64,000 nt of DNA. Source: Membranipora membranacea. Taxonomy: Eukaryota > Bryozoa > Gymnolaemata > Cheilostomatida > Membraniporidae. Of the stretch, positions 1 to 12,753 are shown in pieces. The notes under the pieces are model-generated. The model was not told the origin of the DNA. It worked only from the letters and a program-made list of their open reading frames with translations, and ran no database searches. Both the position numbers and the translations under genes were made by a program. Location: the NCBI GenBank assembly GCA_914767715.1, contig OU612073.1, positions 11,780,001 to 11,844,000 of the forward strand, given 5' to 3'. Within the stretch, counting starts at the first letter, position 1; the number at the start of each line of letters is the position of its first letter.

Positions 1-2
1 TC

Positions 3-156
3 ATTTCCAAGCACTTGATTGGGGTTCAGAAGGCCCAGCATGCATTGGTTTCTTCCTCTTTGAGTCTATTTAAGTGCCCTTCAAAAAGTCTTGAACTTGC
101 CAGTGATGCCCTATGTAAGAATATCTATGAGCATTGCTTGGCCCCCATTCATACAG
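3..156 (+). CDS. Possible exon of an upstream gene, cut by the window edge
   Basis: An open frame runs from the left edge for about 51 codons and ends at a donor-like CAG/GTTAGG near 156, just before an in-frame TAG at 159. An alternative donor GTAAGA lies at 115. Composition looks coding (helical, Leu, Ala and Lys rich, for example LELASDALCKNIYEHC). I do not recognise the family. Its exit phase does not match the next exon at 467 directly, so it may be a different gene or need a middle exon. Confidence 0.3.
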
Positions 157-466
157 GTTAGGCTATTTGATAGAGTAATAGGACTACAACACACATTGAA
201 GACTAAGAGGACCAACTTCATTTTTTGTTGGGGTTGACTCCCTATCCCACAAGGCAACGGGGGTTCAGATGAGCATTGTGTACCATACCAATAGGCTCTG
301 ACACTGCCCAACTAATCACAGTCTGGTTCCATTCTAATATTTTTTTATACTCATATTGTTATTCTTTTGGAACGATGAAATGTTTGCAAGCTAAACCAAT
401 ACATTACAGTTTAGACCAATCATCTTTTACTGAAATTGAAAATTTGATTCTATATGTATTTTCTAG

Positions 467-1360
467 GATTACGATTATAAAGTTGCTGTTTGGAGTAATA
501 TGCCAAGTGATTGGGGTCCGGGTATATTGTTATGGTGGTTCTGGGGAATATTTGCCACTAGTTCTTGTAGCTTTGGTTGGAAGTTTATGGTCCTATCTTG
601 CAGGATGTGTGGGATTAGTCGCAATAAAAAAGCAGACTACTCAGTGGGTGAGTGGTAAATACCATATAGTATAATGATAAATATACATAGTTGTCTTATA
701 GCCAAATCCAATGTTGTCGTCTTATGTGGTCCTGTGTCACAAACAAATTTAATTTTAGCTTTCTTTTGCCATTGCAGCAATGTACTATCAATTCTTTTAC
801 CGCTCAAATAAGACAAAATATGCGTAGCATCATTTAAACCAAAATTTAAACAAATCCTGACTTCTTTCATTTCAATCAACGAAAGGAACACATGAATTGG
901 GGAATTGATCTAGAAATGGATCGATTTTGTTTCAATTTGTGAAATTTGCTTGAACTGGAGTAGTCAAACATACATGGTTATCAAACAAATACTAATGAGG
1001 ATTTTATAACTATAACTATAAAGGAATTTATTTTTCTTGTTTTTCAGTTTTTAGCTTTCATTGGGTTTGAAGTGATGGACATTCTCGCAGCCTTGGTTGT
1101 ATTTATTTGTTCATCAATTGCGATTCAAGGACTTTATGAGGACTGGGTCCGTCAAATCTACTATCCAACTGTAAGTTGATGTTAATTATCATCTCTTTGG
1201 CTCCATGCTGTTTAATTTATTACCCACTCCCCAGATACGTTTACCCAGTGAAAAAGTTGCTTTTGATGTGGTTTTGAATACATGCTTTACTTGGACAACA
1301 ATTATGTGTTTCATATTAGCCCTATTGTATAGGAGTTGGATGCTTTCCCGTGGCTCTTAG
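467..1360 (+). CDS. Four-helix (tetraspan-type) membrane protein, 3' exons
   Basis: Three exons join in frame: 467-647, 1048-1170 and 1235-1360 (TAG). Acceptors are TTCTAG, TTTTCAG and CCCCAG; donors are GTGAGT and GTAAGT. They encode about 144 residues with four hydrophobic segments: IKLLFGVICQVIGVRVY; LPLVLVALVGSLWSYLAGCVGLVAI; FLAFIGFEVMDILAALVVFICSSIAI; and TCFTWTTIMCFILALLY. The last is followed by a short basic tail ending RSWMLSRGS. This resembles MARVEL or MS4A-like four-pass proteins in topology only; I see no family signature. The 5' end is unresolved: the first exon here enters on the third base of a codon, so at least one upstream exon is missing. Confidence is high that the exons are real and low on family. 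Confidence 0.6.
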
Positions 1361-3371
1361 CACTTCTGTAAGGACATATCATTTGTACATCTGAAAATTG
1401 CTAACTATTATTATCACGACACTTGAACTATGGCCGTATTAAAAACATAAGATCCCACTGGTAAGCTTTGAACATAAATATAATGTTAGCAACTGTATGC
1501 AAGCAATGATTTTTAGTGCAATACCAAGGCGTCCAATACACTAAGCTCAGATGTTATCACTCCGCCTAGTGACATATGTGATTGACTGTCATTACTCACT
1601 GGCAAATGCTTGATGGATGCAGATAATTTCAAGATAAATGAATGGGGTGCTTATTTTATGTTCTTTGTTGATGTAATTGTGGTTGATCCAGGATCACCTG
1701 TTACTTATAATAGCTTGTAAACCTCCGGTTTTGTTGGTCTGAGGCTGAGCCGCCAACTATTGAATCAATATGGCACCAGTCAAAGCCATCCCTGCTTTGT
1801 TTGACATGTCGTAAGTTCAGCAGGTCTTCTCTGGAGTACTATCTAAATGTCTCGGATGTCATATAATGGTACTGTTGTTATCCTGGCATGCCGATCTAGA
1901 GCACAAGGTGGCTGTGAACTGGAGACAATTCCAATATTTTATGACATAAGACTAAAAAAGGGCTCATATTAGAAGAGCTTATTAAAACTATAGACTTTAC
2001 AAACAAAGCCTCAGATCATTAATATGGAATAAATTATAAAAATAATTTGATTGATATAATTTGATTGAATTGATATATAAATAATTTATATATACCTCAG
2101 TGCCTCAGATCCTCAGTGTCAGACCCTTTCTCCTGATCATGATTTTGTTGGATGTCATAAAAAGTAGAATGAAGATCAAAGGAAGGCCTATATGAGGCCT
2201 GCATCTCACACCAACCTTATGGCTAATAATGAAATAAGGTGATTGGTCTTCCTGCACTCATTTATATTTCTGATGAATGATAGACAAGACCCTCTGCCCG
2301 GTTCATTACAGGCACACTATGTTTTGGTGCCCATCATGATGATAACTGGGATTGGTTTATGATTAAGTCTATGTATGTATATATGTATAACAGTTTTGTA
2401 AAACAAGCACAATTACAGTTGATAGAAGGTAAATTCAAAAAGCTTCACCTACAAAGATTTTTGTCCGTTTAATAGTTGGCAGTTTTTTTTATTGGATGCT
2501 TGATTCCACAGAGCCTTGGGTCTGTGATATACGACCTTTCTTTCTTTCACACGTTCTAGAGCTTTGATAGCTCAAATGATAACATCTTTTTGCTATCAAG
2601 CGAGAGGTCTTGGGATCAATCCGAAAGATTACCCTGGCTTCTCCCTACCCACATACCACAAAACTCGAAATCAACTTCAACAAACAACTCTCACAAATCA
2701 CACACATCTCAAACTCGGACAACGTTCATAATCACAAAACCGACTGATTGAACTTCGCGTCATTCCAGCATCAAGGATGTTTTCTATCAGTAATAAAAAT
2801 TGTCCGGGGTCTTTGAGCACTAGGTGAGTCAATCACCTGTTATCTGGAGAGTATGGACTCATACCACTACCCTCCCCCCACATGAGACGAGTCATGTGTT
2901 CTGTCTTGCTCCTACTGAATTGATTACTATTAACATACATCTTTTGTGATTGTAATAGCTAGGGAGAAACAAGGTGAAGTTAGTTGCAAACTACGAGGAA
3001 AAATTGGCCAAAAAGTGTAAAAAAAGGTAGATTGCCAAAAAAATTGGATATCCTTTACCCATCAGAGCACCTTAACAGGAACTAATTTACCCTTTCTGCC
3101 ATTTTGCTTGCTAGAATTTAGAAGAGATAATATATATCTAGCGCACAAACTGAGTTATTAGTCGTGGTAGTGGGTATTGTGCTCCTTAATTTATCAGATT
3201 GTTAAAAATTCTTTACGTTAATACTAAGAGAAAGGTTACGACACTGCTGTGTAGATTAAAATTGTAATCCGTAGGGAATCGATAAATGTGAGATATACTT
3301 GAGTATAATGAAAATTATTATAGACCAATCTTTAATCCAAGAATTCAGAGTGAACCGATAATTATGAAACT
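1361..3371. other. Intergenic, mostly featureless
   Basis: AT-rich spacer between two plus-strand genes. The only structure I can support is a tRNA-like SINE head near 2559-2632. No convincing exon was found on either strand. Confidence 0.5.
2559..2632 (+). mobile_element. tRNA-derived SINE head
   Basis: An RNA polymerase III box A-like stretch (TAGCTCAAATGATAAC, about 2567) is followed about 55 bp later by a box B-like GGGATCAATCC (2622-2632), which fits GWTCRANNC. The cloverleaf is too degenerate for a functional tRNA. The body probably continues to about 2850 and no tail repeat is clear. Confidence 0.4.
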
Positions 3372-4927
3372 ATGACTTTTGTAGAGCGGTACAAAATTGA
3401 TTCATCTCAAAATCAGTTTGCTTTCATCTTCTACAACACTCAAGACCGGAATGGGGCTGAAGAAGAGGCTACCAACCTCCACAGTGCTTTGACTGATGTT
3501 GGCTTCACCTCTACATTAACTGAGTGGGATGATATTGGATGCCTGCCAAGGGTGATCAATCAAAAGGTTGCTGTAGTTTCGAGCACAGCTTCGTTAGTGA
3601 TGGTGTCCATCATGTCACATGGGAAACATGGAACCCTCAGCGACAGCCATGGTTTACAGATACCCCTTAACTACATATTGTTCCAGCTCAAAGGTGTGAT
3701 TCCAGAGGAGATTCCATTGGTGAGCTTGTTGGAATTATTTTTATCACAGTTTCCGCAAAAAAATAGCATAACAAAAAAATTGGTAAAATGGATCCTCTGT
3801 ACTGAATTTAGCAGCATCCCATTAGATGTCTTTCGGCACGTCCTAAAAGTTGGTATACTGTTATACTATACAACATCCAATACAGCCAATATCAAATCAG
3901 CCTTTTCTTTATTTTCAAAAAATTCTATGAGCCTGCTACAGCCCTTTTTGTTTGCAAACTTGTCCATAAAGTTCATGATACTGTAACCTGAACTTTTAAC
4001 TCAAATAGTCAATCCTTGAAGACAAACAAGTATTGCCGGTCTTTGCTTTCTTCCTGACTTTCTATGTGGTTGCTTTGTGTACTGTCTCATTATGTAAGTT
4101 GATGATTATCTCGTGCTTGTGAAATTGATATCAATTTAAACAGAGAGATCAGGGACAATGTGAATGATAAGCAAAGAATAATGTTTAAAAATTTGGAATC
4201 TTGTTTTAGGTGATAGTCGTTCAAGCATGTCAGAACTTTGCCGACCTTTCTGTGTTTTATGATGAAAGTTCTGATATGGCTCTGCCTGCTACTGCAGATA
4301 ACCATGTTCTCTTAATCAGACCCCACACAGCTCTTCTAATGGCTACTGTAGCAGGTTAGTAGCGACGTCCAACTGTTATAAATTATTTCCCCTTTAATAA
4401 TCATATCAAGAGTTAAGCAAAGATTGCAGTTGTCCTCTCTTATATCGATATAATCAGCTATGGCGAGTCATGCTGTGTGATGTTGACACGCTCAATATTT
4501 TTGTCTTTTGCATTAACCAGTACTTCTATTGGTCAATTATTACAACCAATATTATAAAGGAGTGTTTTATGAACAATGTTCAAATAACTTGGACATGACT
4601 AACTCTGGTTCCCAGCCTCCTTGGATAATGTTCTGTAAGCTTCATGAGATACGCCTGAAGACTTGGACATCAACTGACCCTACTCTGACTCACTCGCACA
4701 CCAACATTTATCATTGTTCCTTGCTTCGATTTATAGGTGGTACTGCTAAAAGAGGAGCTTACATAGGGGCCTTAGCTGCAGAGCTAAGGAAAGCCAACGG
4801 AAGGATTGAGATAAGAGCGATGCACACTAATGCAGCTAATGAAGTACGAAGGTTAGGATACCAACAGACCCCTGAATGCAGAGATACTCTTATGAAGCAG
4901 CTCATCTTACAACATGGTGGAAACTGA
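3372..4927 (+). CDS. Caspase-fold (peptidase C14) protein, short, no prodomain
   Basis: Exons 3372-3719, 4210-4354 and 4737-4927 join in phase to give 227 residues. The fold order is that of a caspase. The p20 part carries an S1-pocket-like DRNGAEEEATNL (Arg26; compare SRSGTDVDAANL of caspase-3). The catalytic histidine lies in VSIMSHGKHG (His83) and the catalytic cysteine in VVQACQNF (Cys123; canonical QACRG). A short linker DMALPATADN leads into p10, where KRGAYIGALAAELRKANG matches the helix after the SWR segment and a C-terminal QTPECRDTLMKQLILQ matches the last strand. The protein starts right at the protease domain; an in-frame stop at 3351 supports the Met at 3372. Oddities: QACQN instead of QACRG, and glycine where p10 normally has its S1 arginine, so aspartate specificity may be altered or lost. 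No CARD or DED is visible. Confidence 0.8.
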
Positions 4928-5888
4928 TCAGGCAACACATCAACTAACTATTTACAGCGTGATTACCTTCAAAATGATTTTAGAGTGACAATCTAGTCAA
5001 ATTTTATAATTGATGCCGTCATGCAAAACTATGAGTGTTTACTCCTGCTACTTCCCTACAATTACGATGTTTCAAAAAGATAGAAGAGTTCGGAAGCCAG
5101 TTCATTGAGAAATTGGGTATCAATGACAACCGCTATCTCTAAGATATATACTTGACAACAAACTGAGCACATGTCATAATGTATATAACATTTATACTAA
5201 AGCTCATAATCTTTATCTTACATTACCAATTCATTGTAGAAAATTTATCAACCCACTGTTAAATAAGGCGACCGTTTTTCACAATTGTCACAATATATTC
5301 TACCATTTCTGCAGTTACTGCCTGTGCCTTTATGATGTTTTGCTAGCATGATAGTGACTTATTAAACATTTTAAAATTTGCATAAAAGCGGTAATGTTGC
5401 TTGGACTGAGCCCCTCCCTTAAACAGACCATATGCGACAAGTCTCCCTGGTTTTAGGGCGACGCCTTGATTTTAGCCCAATCTAAGGCCTCTCCACTCCA
5501 CTCCACTAACCTAAGTATCAATTTATGCTGAGTGACACATCCACAGCCATAATTAAATGTTTAATGGGAAAGGTTTTTGCTTCTGAGCTAAACTTCCAAT
5601 TAAAGAAGTTCTCACAAAATTCTTAGCTATGAGTTGCGAATCTTGATTATGTATTGACATCACAGTTTATTCACTTATAGAGCATTAAAATCAATATGGA
5701 TCACATAGATAGACTGGTCAACGAAGTGAGCAAAGATCAAAAGTAACATTATGTTAATACTAAAAATATTGATGATGCCTATTCAGAACAGAAAAGATGT
5801 CTAGATATTATTGTCTTATCCTATATTGAACTGAAAAATAAGGCAAACTTGGTCAAAGAAACACAGGTATCAGATCTGCTTTCTGTTG
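4928..5888. other. Convergent intergenic region
   Basis: Lies between the stop of the plus-strand caspase and the stop of the minus-strand inhibitor gene, so it should hold both 3' UTRs. It also contains a decayed copy of a WAP exon, listed separately. Confidence 0.5.
5258..5328 (-). pseudogene. Decayed duplicate of the terminal WAP exon
   Basis: About 57 bp closely matches the exon at 6036-5889 on the same strand, roughly 85 percent by eye. The translated remnant reads SNCRNGRIYCDNCEKRS, against SNCRNGRICCGNCGKRC in the intact exon. One cysteine of the CC pair has become Tyr and the final cysteine has become Ser, which would break the four-disulfide WAP core. There is no clear upstream half or splice acceptor. 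It looks like a tandem exon duplication now decaying in or near the 3' UTR. Confidence 0.55.
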
Positions 5889-8800
5889 TTAACCTCTGCG
5901 AAATCCAGCAGGTCGGACACAACGTTTTCCACAATTGCCACAACATATTCTACCATTTCTACAATTACTGTTTGTGACACATCTATCTCGTCTTACTATT
6001 CGACAAGCACGCCTTCTCAGGAATCTACGTGGGCATCTGTCAAAAACACAATAAGAGGGGAGTATTATCATTATCTTATTAAATATGGTATGATACCTGT
6101 TAAAGGTATGACAATATCAAATAAATACATTTGTGGTAATTGTGCTGGACAACAATGTAACTAGTTTGAGGGCTCAATCTCTGTACAGGCTGTTGTTAGT
6201 GGTATTCCGCCATTTTATCAACAGCATCCCTAACATCATCGATTATGTCCTGGTTGATCATTGAATGACACCACAAGAAATTTGTGCAGGGTTTGACCAC
6301 TTTGACTACACTGTAACTTGACAAGGCATGTTTGAGAGTATGGATTTTGAGCGCGGGAGTTGTCTTTGCATATTTAAAGTTAATTCAACAGCAGTGATGA
6401 TTCAAGTGAAGGAAAAGGGGAAACGGTGCTTGCAGCTTTAAATCTAAGAGCGATACATAAAGTGAAGTTACCTCTGTGGTGGGACAGTTCTTGCTGGCTC
6501 TTCGCACTTTTTTGGGCAGCCCCCGCAGCACTTCTGCTTTCCTGGACAAGAAGAATCACCGGAACATCTGACGTCGCATGTACCAAAACCTTGTTGCCTT
6601 CTTGGGCATGTTCCTGGCTTAGGAACTGGTGGAGGAGTTACAGGTGGACTAGTCACAGGTGCTGTGCACTCTCTTGGGCAGTTTCCGCAACATTTCTGCT
6701 TACCAGGACACTCAAAATCCGAGCCGCATCGGACAACGCATGCTCCAACAAATCCTGGTGGAGGGACAGGGCATGTTCCTGGTTTAGTAGCTGGATGAGG
6801 AGGTGGTGGCGACGGAGGTGGACTAGTGACAGGCGCTGTGCACTCTCTTGGGCAGCTTCCGCAGCATTTCTGTGCACCAGGGCACTCATTATCTCTGCCA
6901 CATAGAGCTACGCATACTCCGAAAAAATCTGGTGGAAGGACAGGGCATGCTCCTGGCTTCGGGGCAGGGTCATTTGGCACTAAAACAATATTATCACTGC
7001 ATTAATGATTCTGTGATCAGTATAAATGAAGTGACAAATGATACGGCATTGGCCTAAAAGTGCAAGGCTATAAACTTCAGACAGAGTAACTGCTCAAAGA
7101 AAAAATATACTCTCCACAAGACAAAAACAGTAACAATGAACTGATCAGCATTCCCATCATACATATACATACCACAAGTGCATGTGGGACATTGTCCAGG
7201 TCGTGAGGTCTCTGTCGCAGTTGCTCCTACGGCGCAAACCACTAGCGCACATGGTGATAATTCAGGACATCTTGCTATAAGAAAATTAAATCAATTTAAA
7301 AAAATAAAATATGACAAATGGCTGAGCCCATCGATGAGCATTTTTAGTTGTTGAAACTGTTTGCCGAGAATTTTCCAGAATATCTCTCTCATTATGAATC
7401 AATGACTTTCATTGATCAGACACGATTTATAACAAGACTATCAACCAGATAGCCTACATACAAATCTTTATGATACACTTCAACCACTCTGACACACTCA
7501 TAAATTTTTTTTGTCAAATTGCAAAGTAAAATGTCTCATATTGAGTTAAGAGAAAAGCTTAAAATGACTATTCGCAACTAGGCTAATTTGCAACACAAGA
7601 TCCAAACTCAAGAATGAATATTTTGCGGTAACAGCTAAAGTAATATAAGCTTTATGGAAGGCAGAATCTGTTTTTTTTTCCCACATACCACATCTACATA
7701 TAGGACATGCTCCAGGTTGAGGAATCTGAGTGAGAGTCTCTCCTGAGGGACAAATAAGACGTGGGCAAGGTGCTTGGGCAGGACAATCCACTGTAAAGAT
7801 GAGATGGCTTGTCAACAGTTTACAAAAGAAATACTTTAAGAAACCATGATAAAGGCCAGCTTAAAGGAACTGCCTTTGATAGGTAGGCCTATACAGTGCA
7901 CCACACTTTATCTTGACCTCTAGGGCGACCAAATGTTTTCCTTATTCAAGAAACCCTGAATTGAGAGCCATTAGAATGCATTGAGATTTGGTTGAATTCT
8001 GAGTTTGAATCAGCTACAAGCTTTTTGAATTTTTTCAGCAGCATTGAGTACAGTGCCATAGAGGCAATCTATGATATGAATGTGCTGCAACAAAATGTAT
8101 TAAACCTTAAAACTTACAAATAGAAAAACAAAACAGTGGTGGAGCCTCAAAACTATATATATATATACATATATATATAAATATATAAGAAGAAAGCCTC
8201 TTCTTCTGACGACTCTTTGTATGGACGTATTCGAGTTAACTGATAACTTCTACAATGTGGAATTCTCTCTGGTTTTTGGCTGATCCTTCATAACTTTCAT
8301 TAGCAGGTGATTATGTTTTAGGGAATGAGGAGGATTTAAAATTATGAATACTATGTTTGAATACTCACAGCAATCACAGGTTGCACAGCCTCTGCTATCT
8401 ACTCTACTTCCATACTGACAGGTTGCGAGACAGCGGGGAGCTCTGCATATTCTAGGGTCCGGCTCTATCATAAAAACAAACAATGTTATATGTGGTACAT
8501 TTACTTAGAACAAGTTTGTTCCCTCTGTGATGGCGGAGGGACATTGCAGATGTTTGGTATCGATACCAATTATTTGCTGTATCCCACACAGAGGGAACAA
8601 ACTTGTTCTAACATTCACTGCCCAAAAAAGTACTATTTGTTACGGGAACAGGTAATGTGAGTTATGTCCCCTTATTGTATGGAAGCACAACTCACACAAA
8701 AGTTGTTGTTACTTTCGATAAAGACATTGATTTTATTATCTATGATTGATTGTCTAGTCACTAAAATCAGGAATGTCCTCTGAAAGTAACAAGTGCAGTT

Positions 8801-11800
8801 GCACTAAGCAGAAGAATTTAAAGGATTCATTATTACCTGAGCCCTTTAGAACATAGAGGCATGATCATCATCATAATAATTGTATACATATCATGGGCTT
8901 TACTGGTAGCAAAGGAGAACAATATACATGAACTATTGCTAGCAAACATTGAAGGTAAATGTTACTATTGTGAACAAGTTTGTGATTAACTTACTGCATG
9001 CACAGGTTACACAGTCAGTCGTTGGGTCTCTCTCAAATCCATATGGGCAGGCATTACTACATCCCGATCTACCGTTACAGTAGACAGGGTCTTCAACTAT
9101 AAAACATATAAGCAGTTATTTGGTCAATGTTTTAGTCAGCCAATACAGAAATGAAAATCAAAGGTTCATAGTGTATTGATTACCAAAAGGTCCTCTGTTT
9201 TTTGTCTGAGATGACATGCGCATTAGGCCTTGAGAATTCTTTACAACGTCTCATAGAAATCTTGCTGGTTGAAATTGGAAGGGCTGTCTCAATCCAATGA
9301 GTTAGAGTCTTCAACTCCTTGCTCAATATAATGACTGATAAATAGAGGTGTATTTAGGGCACAGACTTTTTATTCTCCCCAAGTTGCTCTCAGTTGCAGG
9401 CAGATTTCAGTGGCGTTTGAACCAAGGGTCTCATACCGGGCTTGAGATCTAAACAACTGAGCAACCCACCCCCACTCCTAATATCAAACGGACAATAAGT
9501 CAGTTAAAATTTGACCTGCAAGATTCTGGTTGTGACCCAATGTCTTTTTTGCCTCGTATTCCACACAAAATCAGGTTTGTCATTGTGACTAAAATATACA
9601 AAAATGTATGCTAGCTTGATCAATCCGTCAAATGTGAGTGTAGAGCATGTTGACACTCATGGAAACATTTGCTAGACAATCAATGCTATGCTGTACACAG
9701 CCAGATGATTTTTGTCCCTTAATTGAGCGATGTATCTAAGCAAAGTACAATAGTGAATGAAAAATCCAATCCAAACGCCTTCCCACAGCATTGAGCTCAA
9801 CAATAATTTACTAGATTTTACTTACTGCAGCTACATGTTTGACAACCTCTTGAATTCTTGTTATAGCCATTTGGGCAGAAATTACTACATGATGGTACTG
9901 GACAGGGTGGTGTCTCTGGAAATAAAGTTTGAATTGCAATTACTATTTAATTAAATGTAAGGGTATCTAGTGACTCCTGTAAAACATATCTAATACAATT
10001 ATCTATGGAGACAGTTCTAGTTTCTGGCAGTTGATACATTCTTGAAAATGTTCACATGGAATGGTAATCGGCTTTATCAATCACGACCATGATTTATTGT
10101 GACCATGCGTTGTCAGAATTTCAAAGGGCATATTAGTTCCTGGTGGTTGTATAACCAAAAGTTTGGCGTCTGTATTATTCAAGCAGACTCCACCCAAACT
10201 TGGGTTACGCCCTACAATAATGTTATTTTCGACACCACTCAACGAAATAAGATGTACTTTTGTTTCCAGTTTGACCAATTAACTTGAAAGCAGGAACCCT
10301 AGTAACTAACATAACGTCATCGCTTCCACCTCCAAATGGTTGAAACGCAAGGTGTACGCACCATTGGTGATAGATTGATCATAATATAATAATATAATAT
10401 ACAATTGACTGAGAACTTGCACAAAGGAGTGATTTTATAAGCTATTTTTGTTAAGCCTACATTTTCACCTACATTTGGGTGATATGGCTGATATTAATTG
10501 TGCACAGAATGCCAAATTTTTCGTGTGATTGACATACCCCATCTATGACATGAATCACATCATTATGGGTTAAAAAATACCATAGCCTATAATTATGGCT
10601 TCGAAACCACACTTAAAATCGCCAAACAAGGAAACGTCTAATTTATGGGTTCTGCAATAATTTATTGTTGCTATGGTGATTTCTGCAACGCCTGCAGGAA
10701 GTTAATTACAAGGTGTTTCAGACAAAAGCTCACTGATGAATCAACACCAGTATAAACAAAAGACACAATGTCATCACACCTCCAATATCTGAGGATTAAC
10801 TGAGCAGCGACTCAAGTGGAGAACAACCTGTCATAGAAAGTTTTAAACAGTAATAGACAGCAATAGAAAGTTATAAACAGTAATAGAAAGTTATAAACAG
10901 TAATAGACTGAGATACACAGTTATAGACAGTCACTTACAGTCACAGACTAAATAGGGTTATAGTCGTCGTTTCAGTTATTATATTGAAGAGTCAAGAACC
11001 AAATTTTGTTTCATGTTTCACCAAATCTTGAAAAGAAAGTAAGTAATATCTACCGTAATGTCAAAGGACTCATAAACATGAAGTATTATATTCTCATTCC
11101 ACCATGATGTTATTAGGTTGGAATTTACTTAGAACTAAGAACAAGTTTGATCAAAATTGCAAACAGTCCGGTTATCCCCACTCTATTGGTGAGCCGACAG
11201 CGGCTTAAACCCTAAATGCAGGCAAATTGTTATCATGCTTGATCTACAATTTACTATGAGCAATCAAAGGTGCAAAATGATTTGGTTTTCCAATTACTCT
11301 AAGAAGATGAGATTATTAATGACACAGAACCATTAGTGTGTGAAGGGACTTCTAATTATCTCCACACCGTTTAGCAGACATTCATCATCAAGATATCACT
11401 TCCCACTTAAGCCTTCCTTGCAAATGAATTGTACCACCACCTACCTCTTCTTCCCTCCCTAAAACCCATAAACTTAGAGTAGCTCATTAAATAAAAATAA
11501 TAAATTCTTTAGATTGATTTAATTTAGTTGGAAGATTTATTGTGGCTATATGCTCAGTACATTTAATCATTTATTTTGGTTGACTCTAAATCTTAATCTA
11601 ATTAGGAAGCTAATTCTTCCTGGCTAATAAATGTGTGAGAGTGTACTTCTTATTCCCAAATGAAGGAGTCCAAAAATAGTCTCAAACTGTCTGTGATCGT
11701 AGCAATCAAGTCAGGTCTGAATCAGGGAAAGCCCAAGTGCAGAATAACGGCATAAAATCTGGGCTCGAATTTAAGCATTCCACAATTTAAGCTTTCAACA

Positions 11801-12497
11801 ATTTCATGTGTGTATAAGTCTCAGGTTGTATTAGACATGACTTCACTAGGACAATTTGTACATTTTCCACCAACACGGCACCACCCTCACAAGAGAAAAG
11901 AGATCGCTATCAATTGGAAGACTAAACTTTAAAGACTATATTTGGTGGATTGGTTTCGAGTTATTAGGGTACTACTCACCACATTGGCACGTATTGCAGT
12001 TTCTCTTGTCAAGTGCCCAACCAATAGCAGAGCAGTCTCTGGGACAGTTCAGTCTTGGGCAGGATGTCCCACATGGGCAAGGTGTTGTGATGCATCTGAT
12101 AGTGCAATCATTAGGCACATTCACTGGAGGAGCTATAATAAAGAGAAATTAATGAGAACAGCTAACAATATCATTCAAAATCACAATTGCTAGGACATTC
12201 AATCCTGCCTGACTTGTAAAGTGGTGTTTAGTTGACAGGGATGATTGAGAAGACATTAACGAGAAAGAGTATTTTGTCAGCAATCCAAAATTTGGTCATT
12301 ACCAGAGAGAAAAATACTAATGTAGGCTTCAACTCACTGCTATACAGAATATAAAAAATCCCTTGCATAATATCAAGAAATCTAAGACTTCATCCTTCCA
12401 AGCGAAAGTAAATATAGTTGTACTTACAATACTGTGAGGCTACTGCTAAAAAAAATCCTAGCAGAATGCTGAGCTGCAAAAGTGATCTCTGATTCAT
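5889..12497 (-). CDS. Secreted antistasin-like and WAP multidomain protease inhibitor
   Basis: Nine exons read downwards: 12497-12428, 12132-11980, 9915-9826, 9096-8995, 8464-8369, 7790-7689, 7274-7173, 6979-6472 and 6036-5889. All phases agree and give 456 residues. Exon 1 encodes a signal peptide (LLQLSILLGFFLAVAS). Exons 2-7 each encode one antistasin-like domain of about 30-50 residues, with the usual C-x-x-C-x-C ending (CNTCQC, CQTCSC, CVTCAC, CATCDC, CPICRC, CPTCTC), and all are bounded by phase-1 introns. Exon 8 carries three WAP four-disulfide cores with KCCGSCPRECTAP-type ends and proline-rich linkers (SPPPSPPPPHP). Exon 9 adds a fourth, arginine-rich WAP (ICCGNCGKRC). Both domain types are classical serine-protease inhibitors, so an extracellular or mucosal inhibitor is likely; P1 targets cannot be read. 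Further exons could hide in the 2-kb intron between exons 2 and 3. Confidence 0.88.
8505..8611. repeat. 107-bp hairpin/MITE with 25-bp perfect inverted ends
   Basis: Arms 8505-8529 and 8587-8611 are exact reverse complements (outer bases TTAGAACAAGTTTG and CAAACTTGTTCTAA) around a 57-bp centre. It sits in an intron of the inhibitor gene. A partial copy of the arm sequence recurs near 11131-11152. Confidence 0.7.
9375..9469 (-). mobile_element. tRNA-derived SINE (minus strand)
   Basis: Read on the minus strand, a box A-like TTGCTCAGTTGTTTAGATC is followed by a box B-like TGGTTCAAACGCC and then CTGCCTGCAACTGAGAGCAA. The last motif recurs after the SINE head at 47963, so the two belong to one family. 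Intronic. Confidence 0.5.
10833..10945. repeat. Short tandem repeat, unit about 20 bp
   Basis: Four to five imperfect copies of AATAGAAAGTTATAAACAGT and shortened derivatives lie in the long second intron of the inhibitor gene. Confidence 0.6.
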
Positions 12498-12753
12498 CTT
12501 CCACTGTTGATCATCTACTGCAATCTAGATCTTTACTAATAATGTGACAACCCTGCTCAGCTACTGACTTTTATATGTGCATGCTTTGATGATGAACATT
12601 TAATTCAGTATATGTCGGTATGTTAATCTGTACCCGATACCAGCTTTATGGTTGGTAAGCTAGAATTAAGGCTATGACACATAAATCTTGTATAAACTGA
12701 GGTTACTGTTAATCTTCTATTAAACTCATATTGTGTTGGCATACAAATGAGAA

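Noticed and set aside
5886-6164. Plus-strand Ser/Thr-rich open frame
   Set aside because: Antisense shadow of the last WAP exon, with no independent support.
6426-6905. Long plus-strand open frame opposite the WAP exon
   Set aside because: It is the antisense shadow of a Cys/Pro-rich exon; the minus-strand frame has WAP spacing and matching splice sites.
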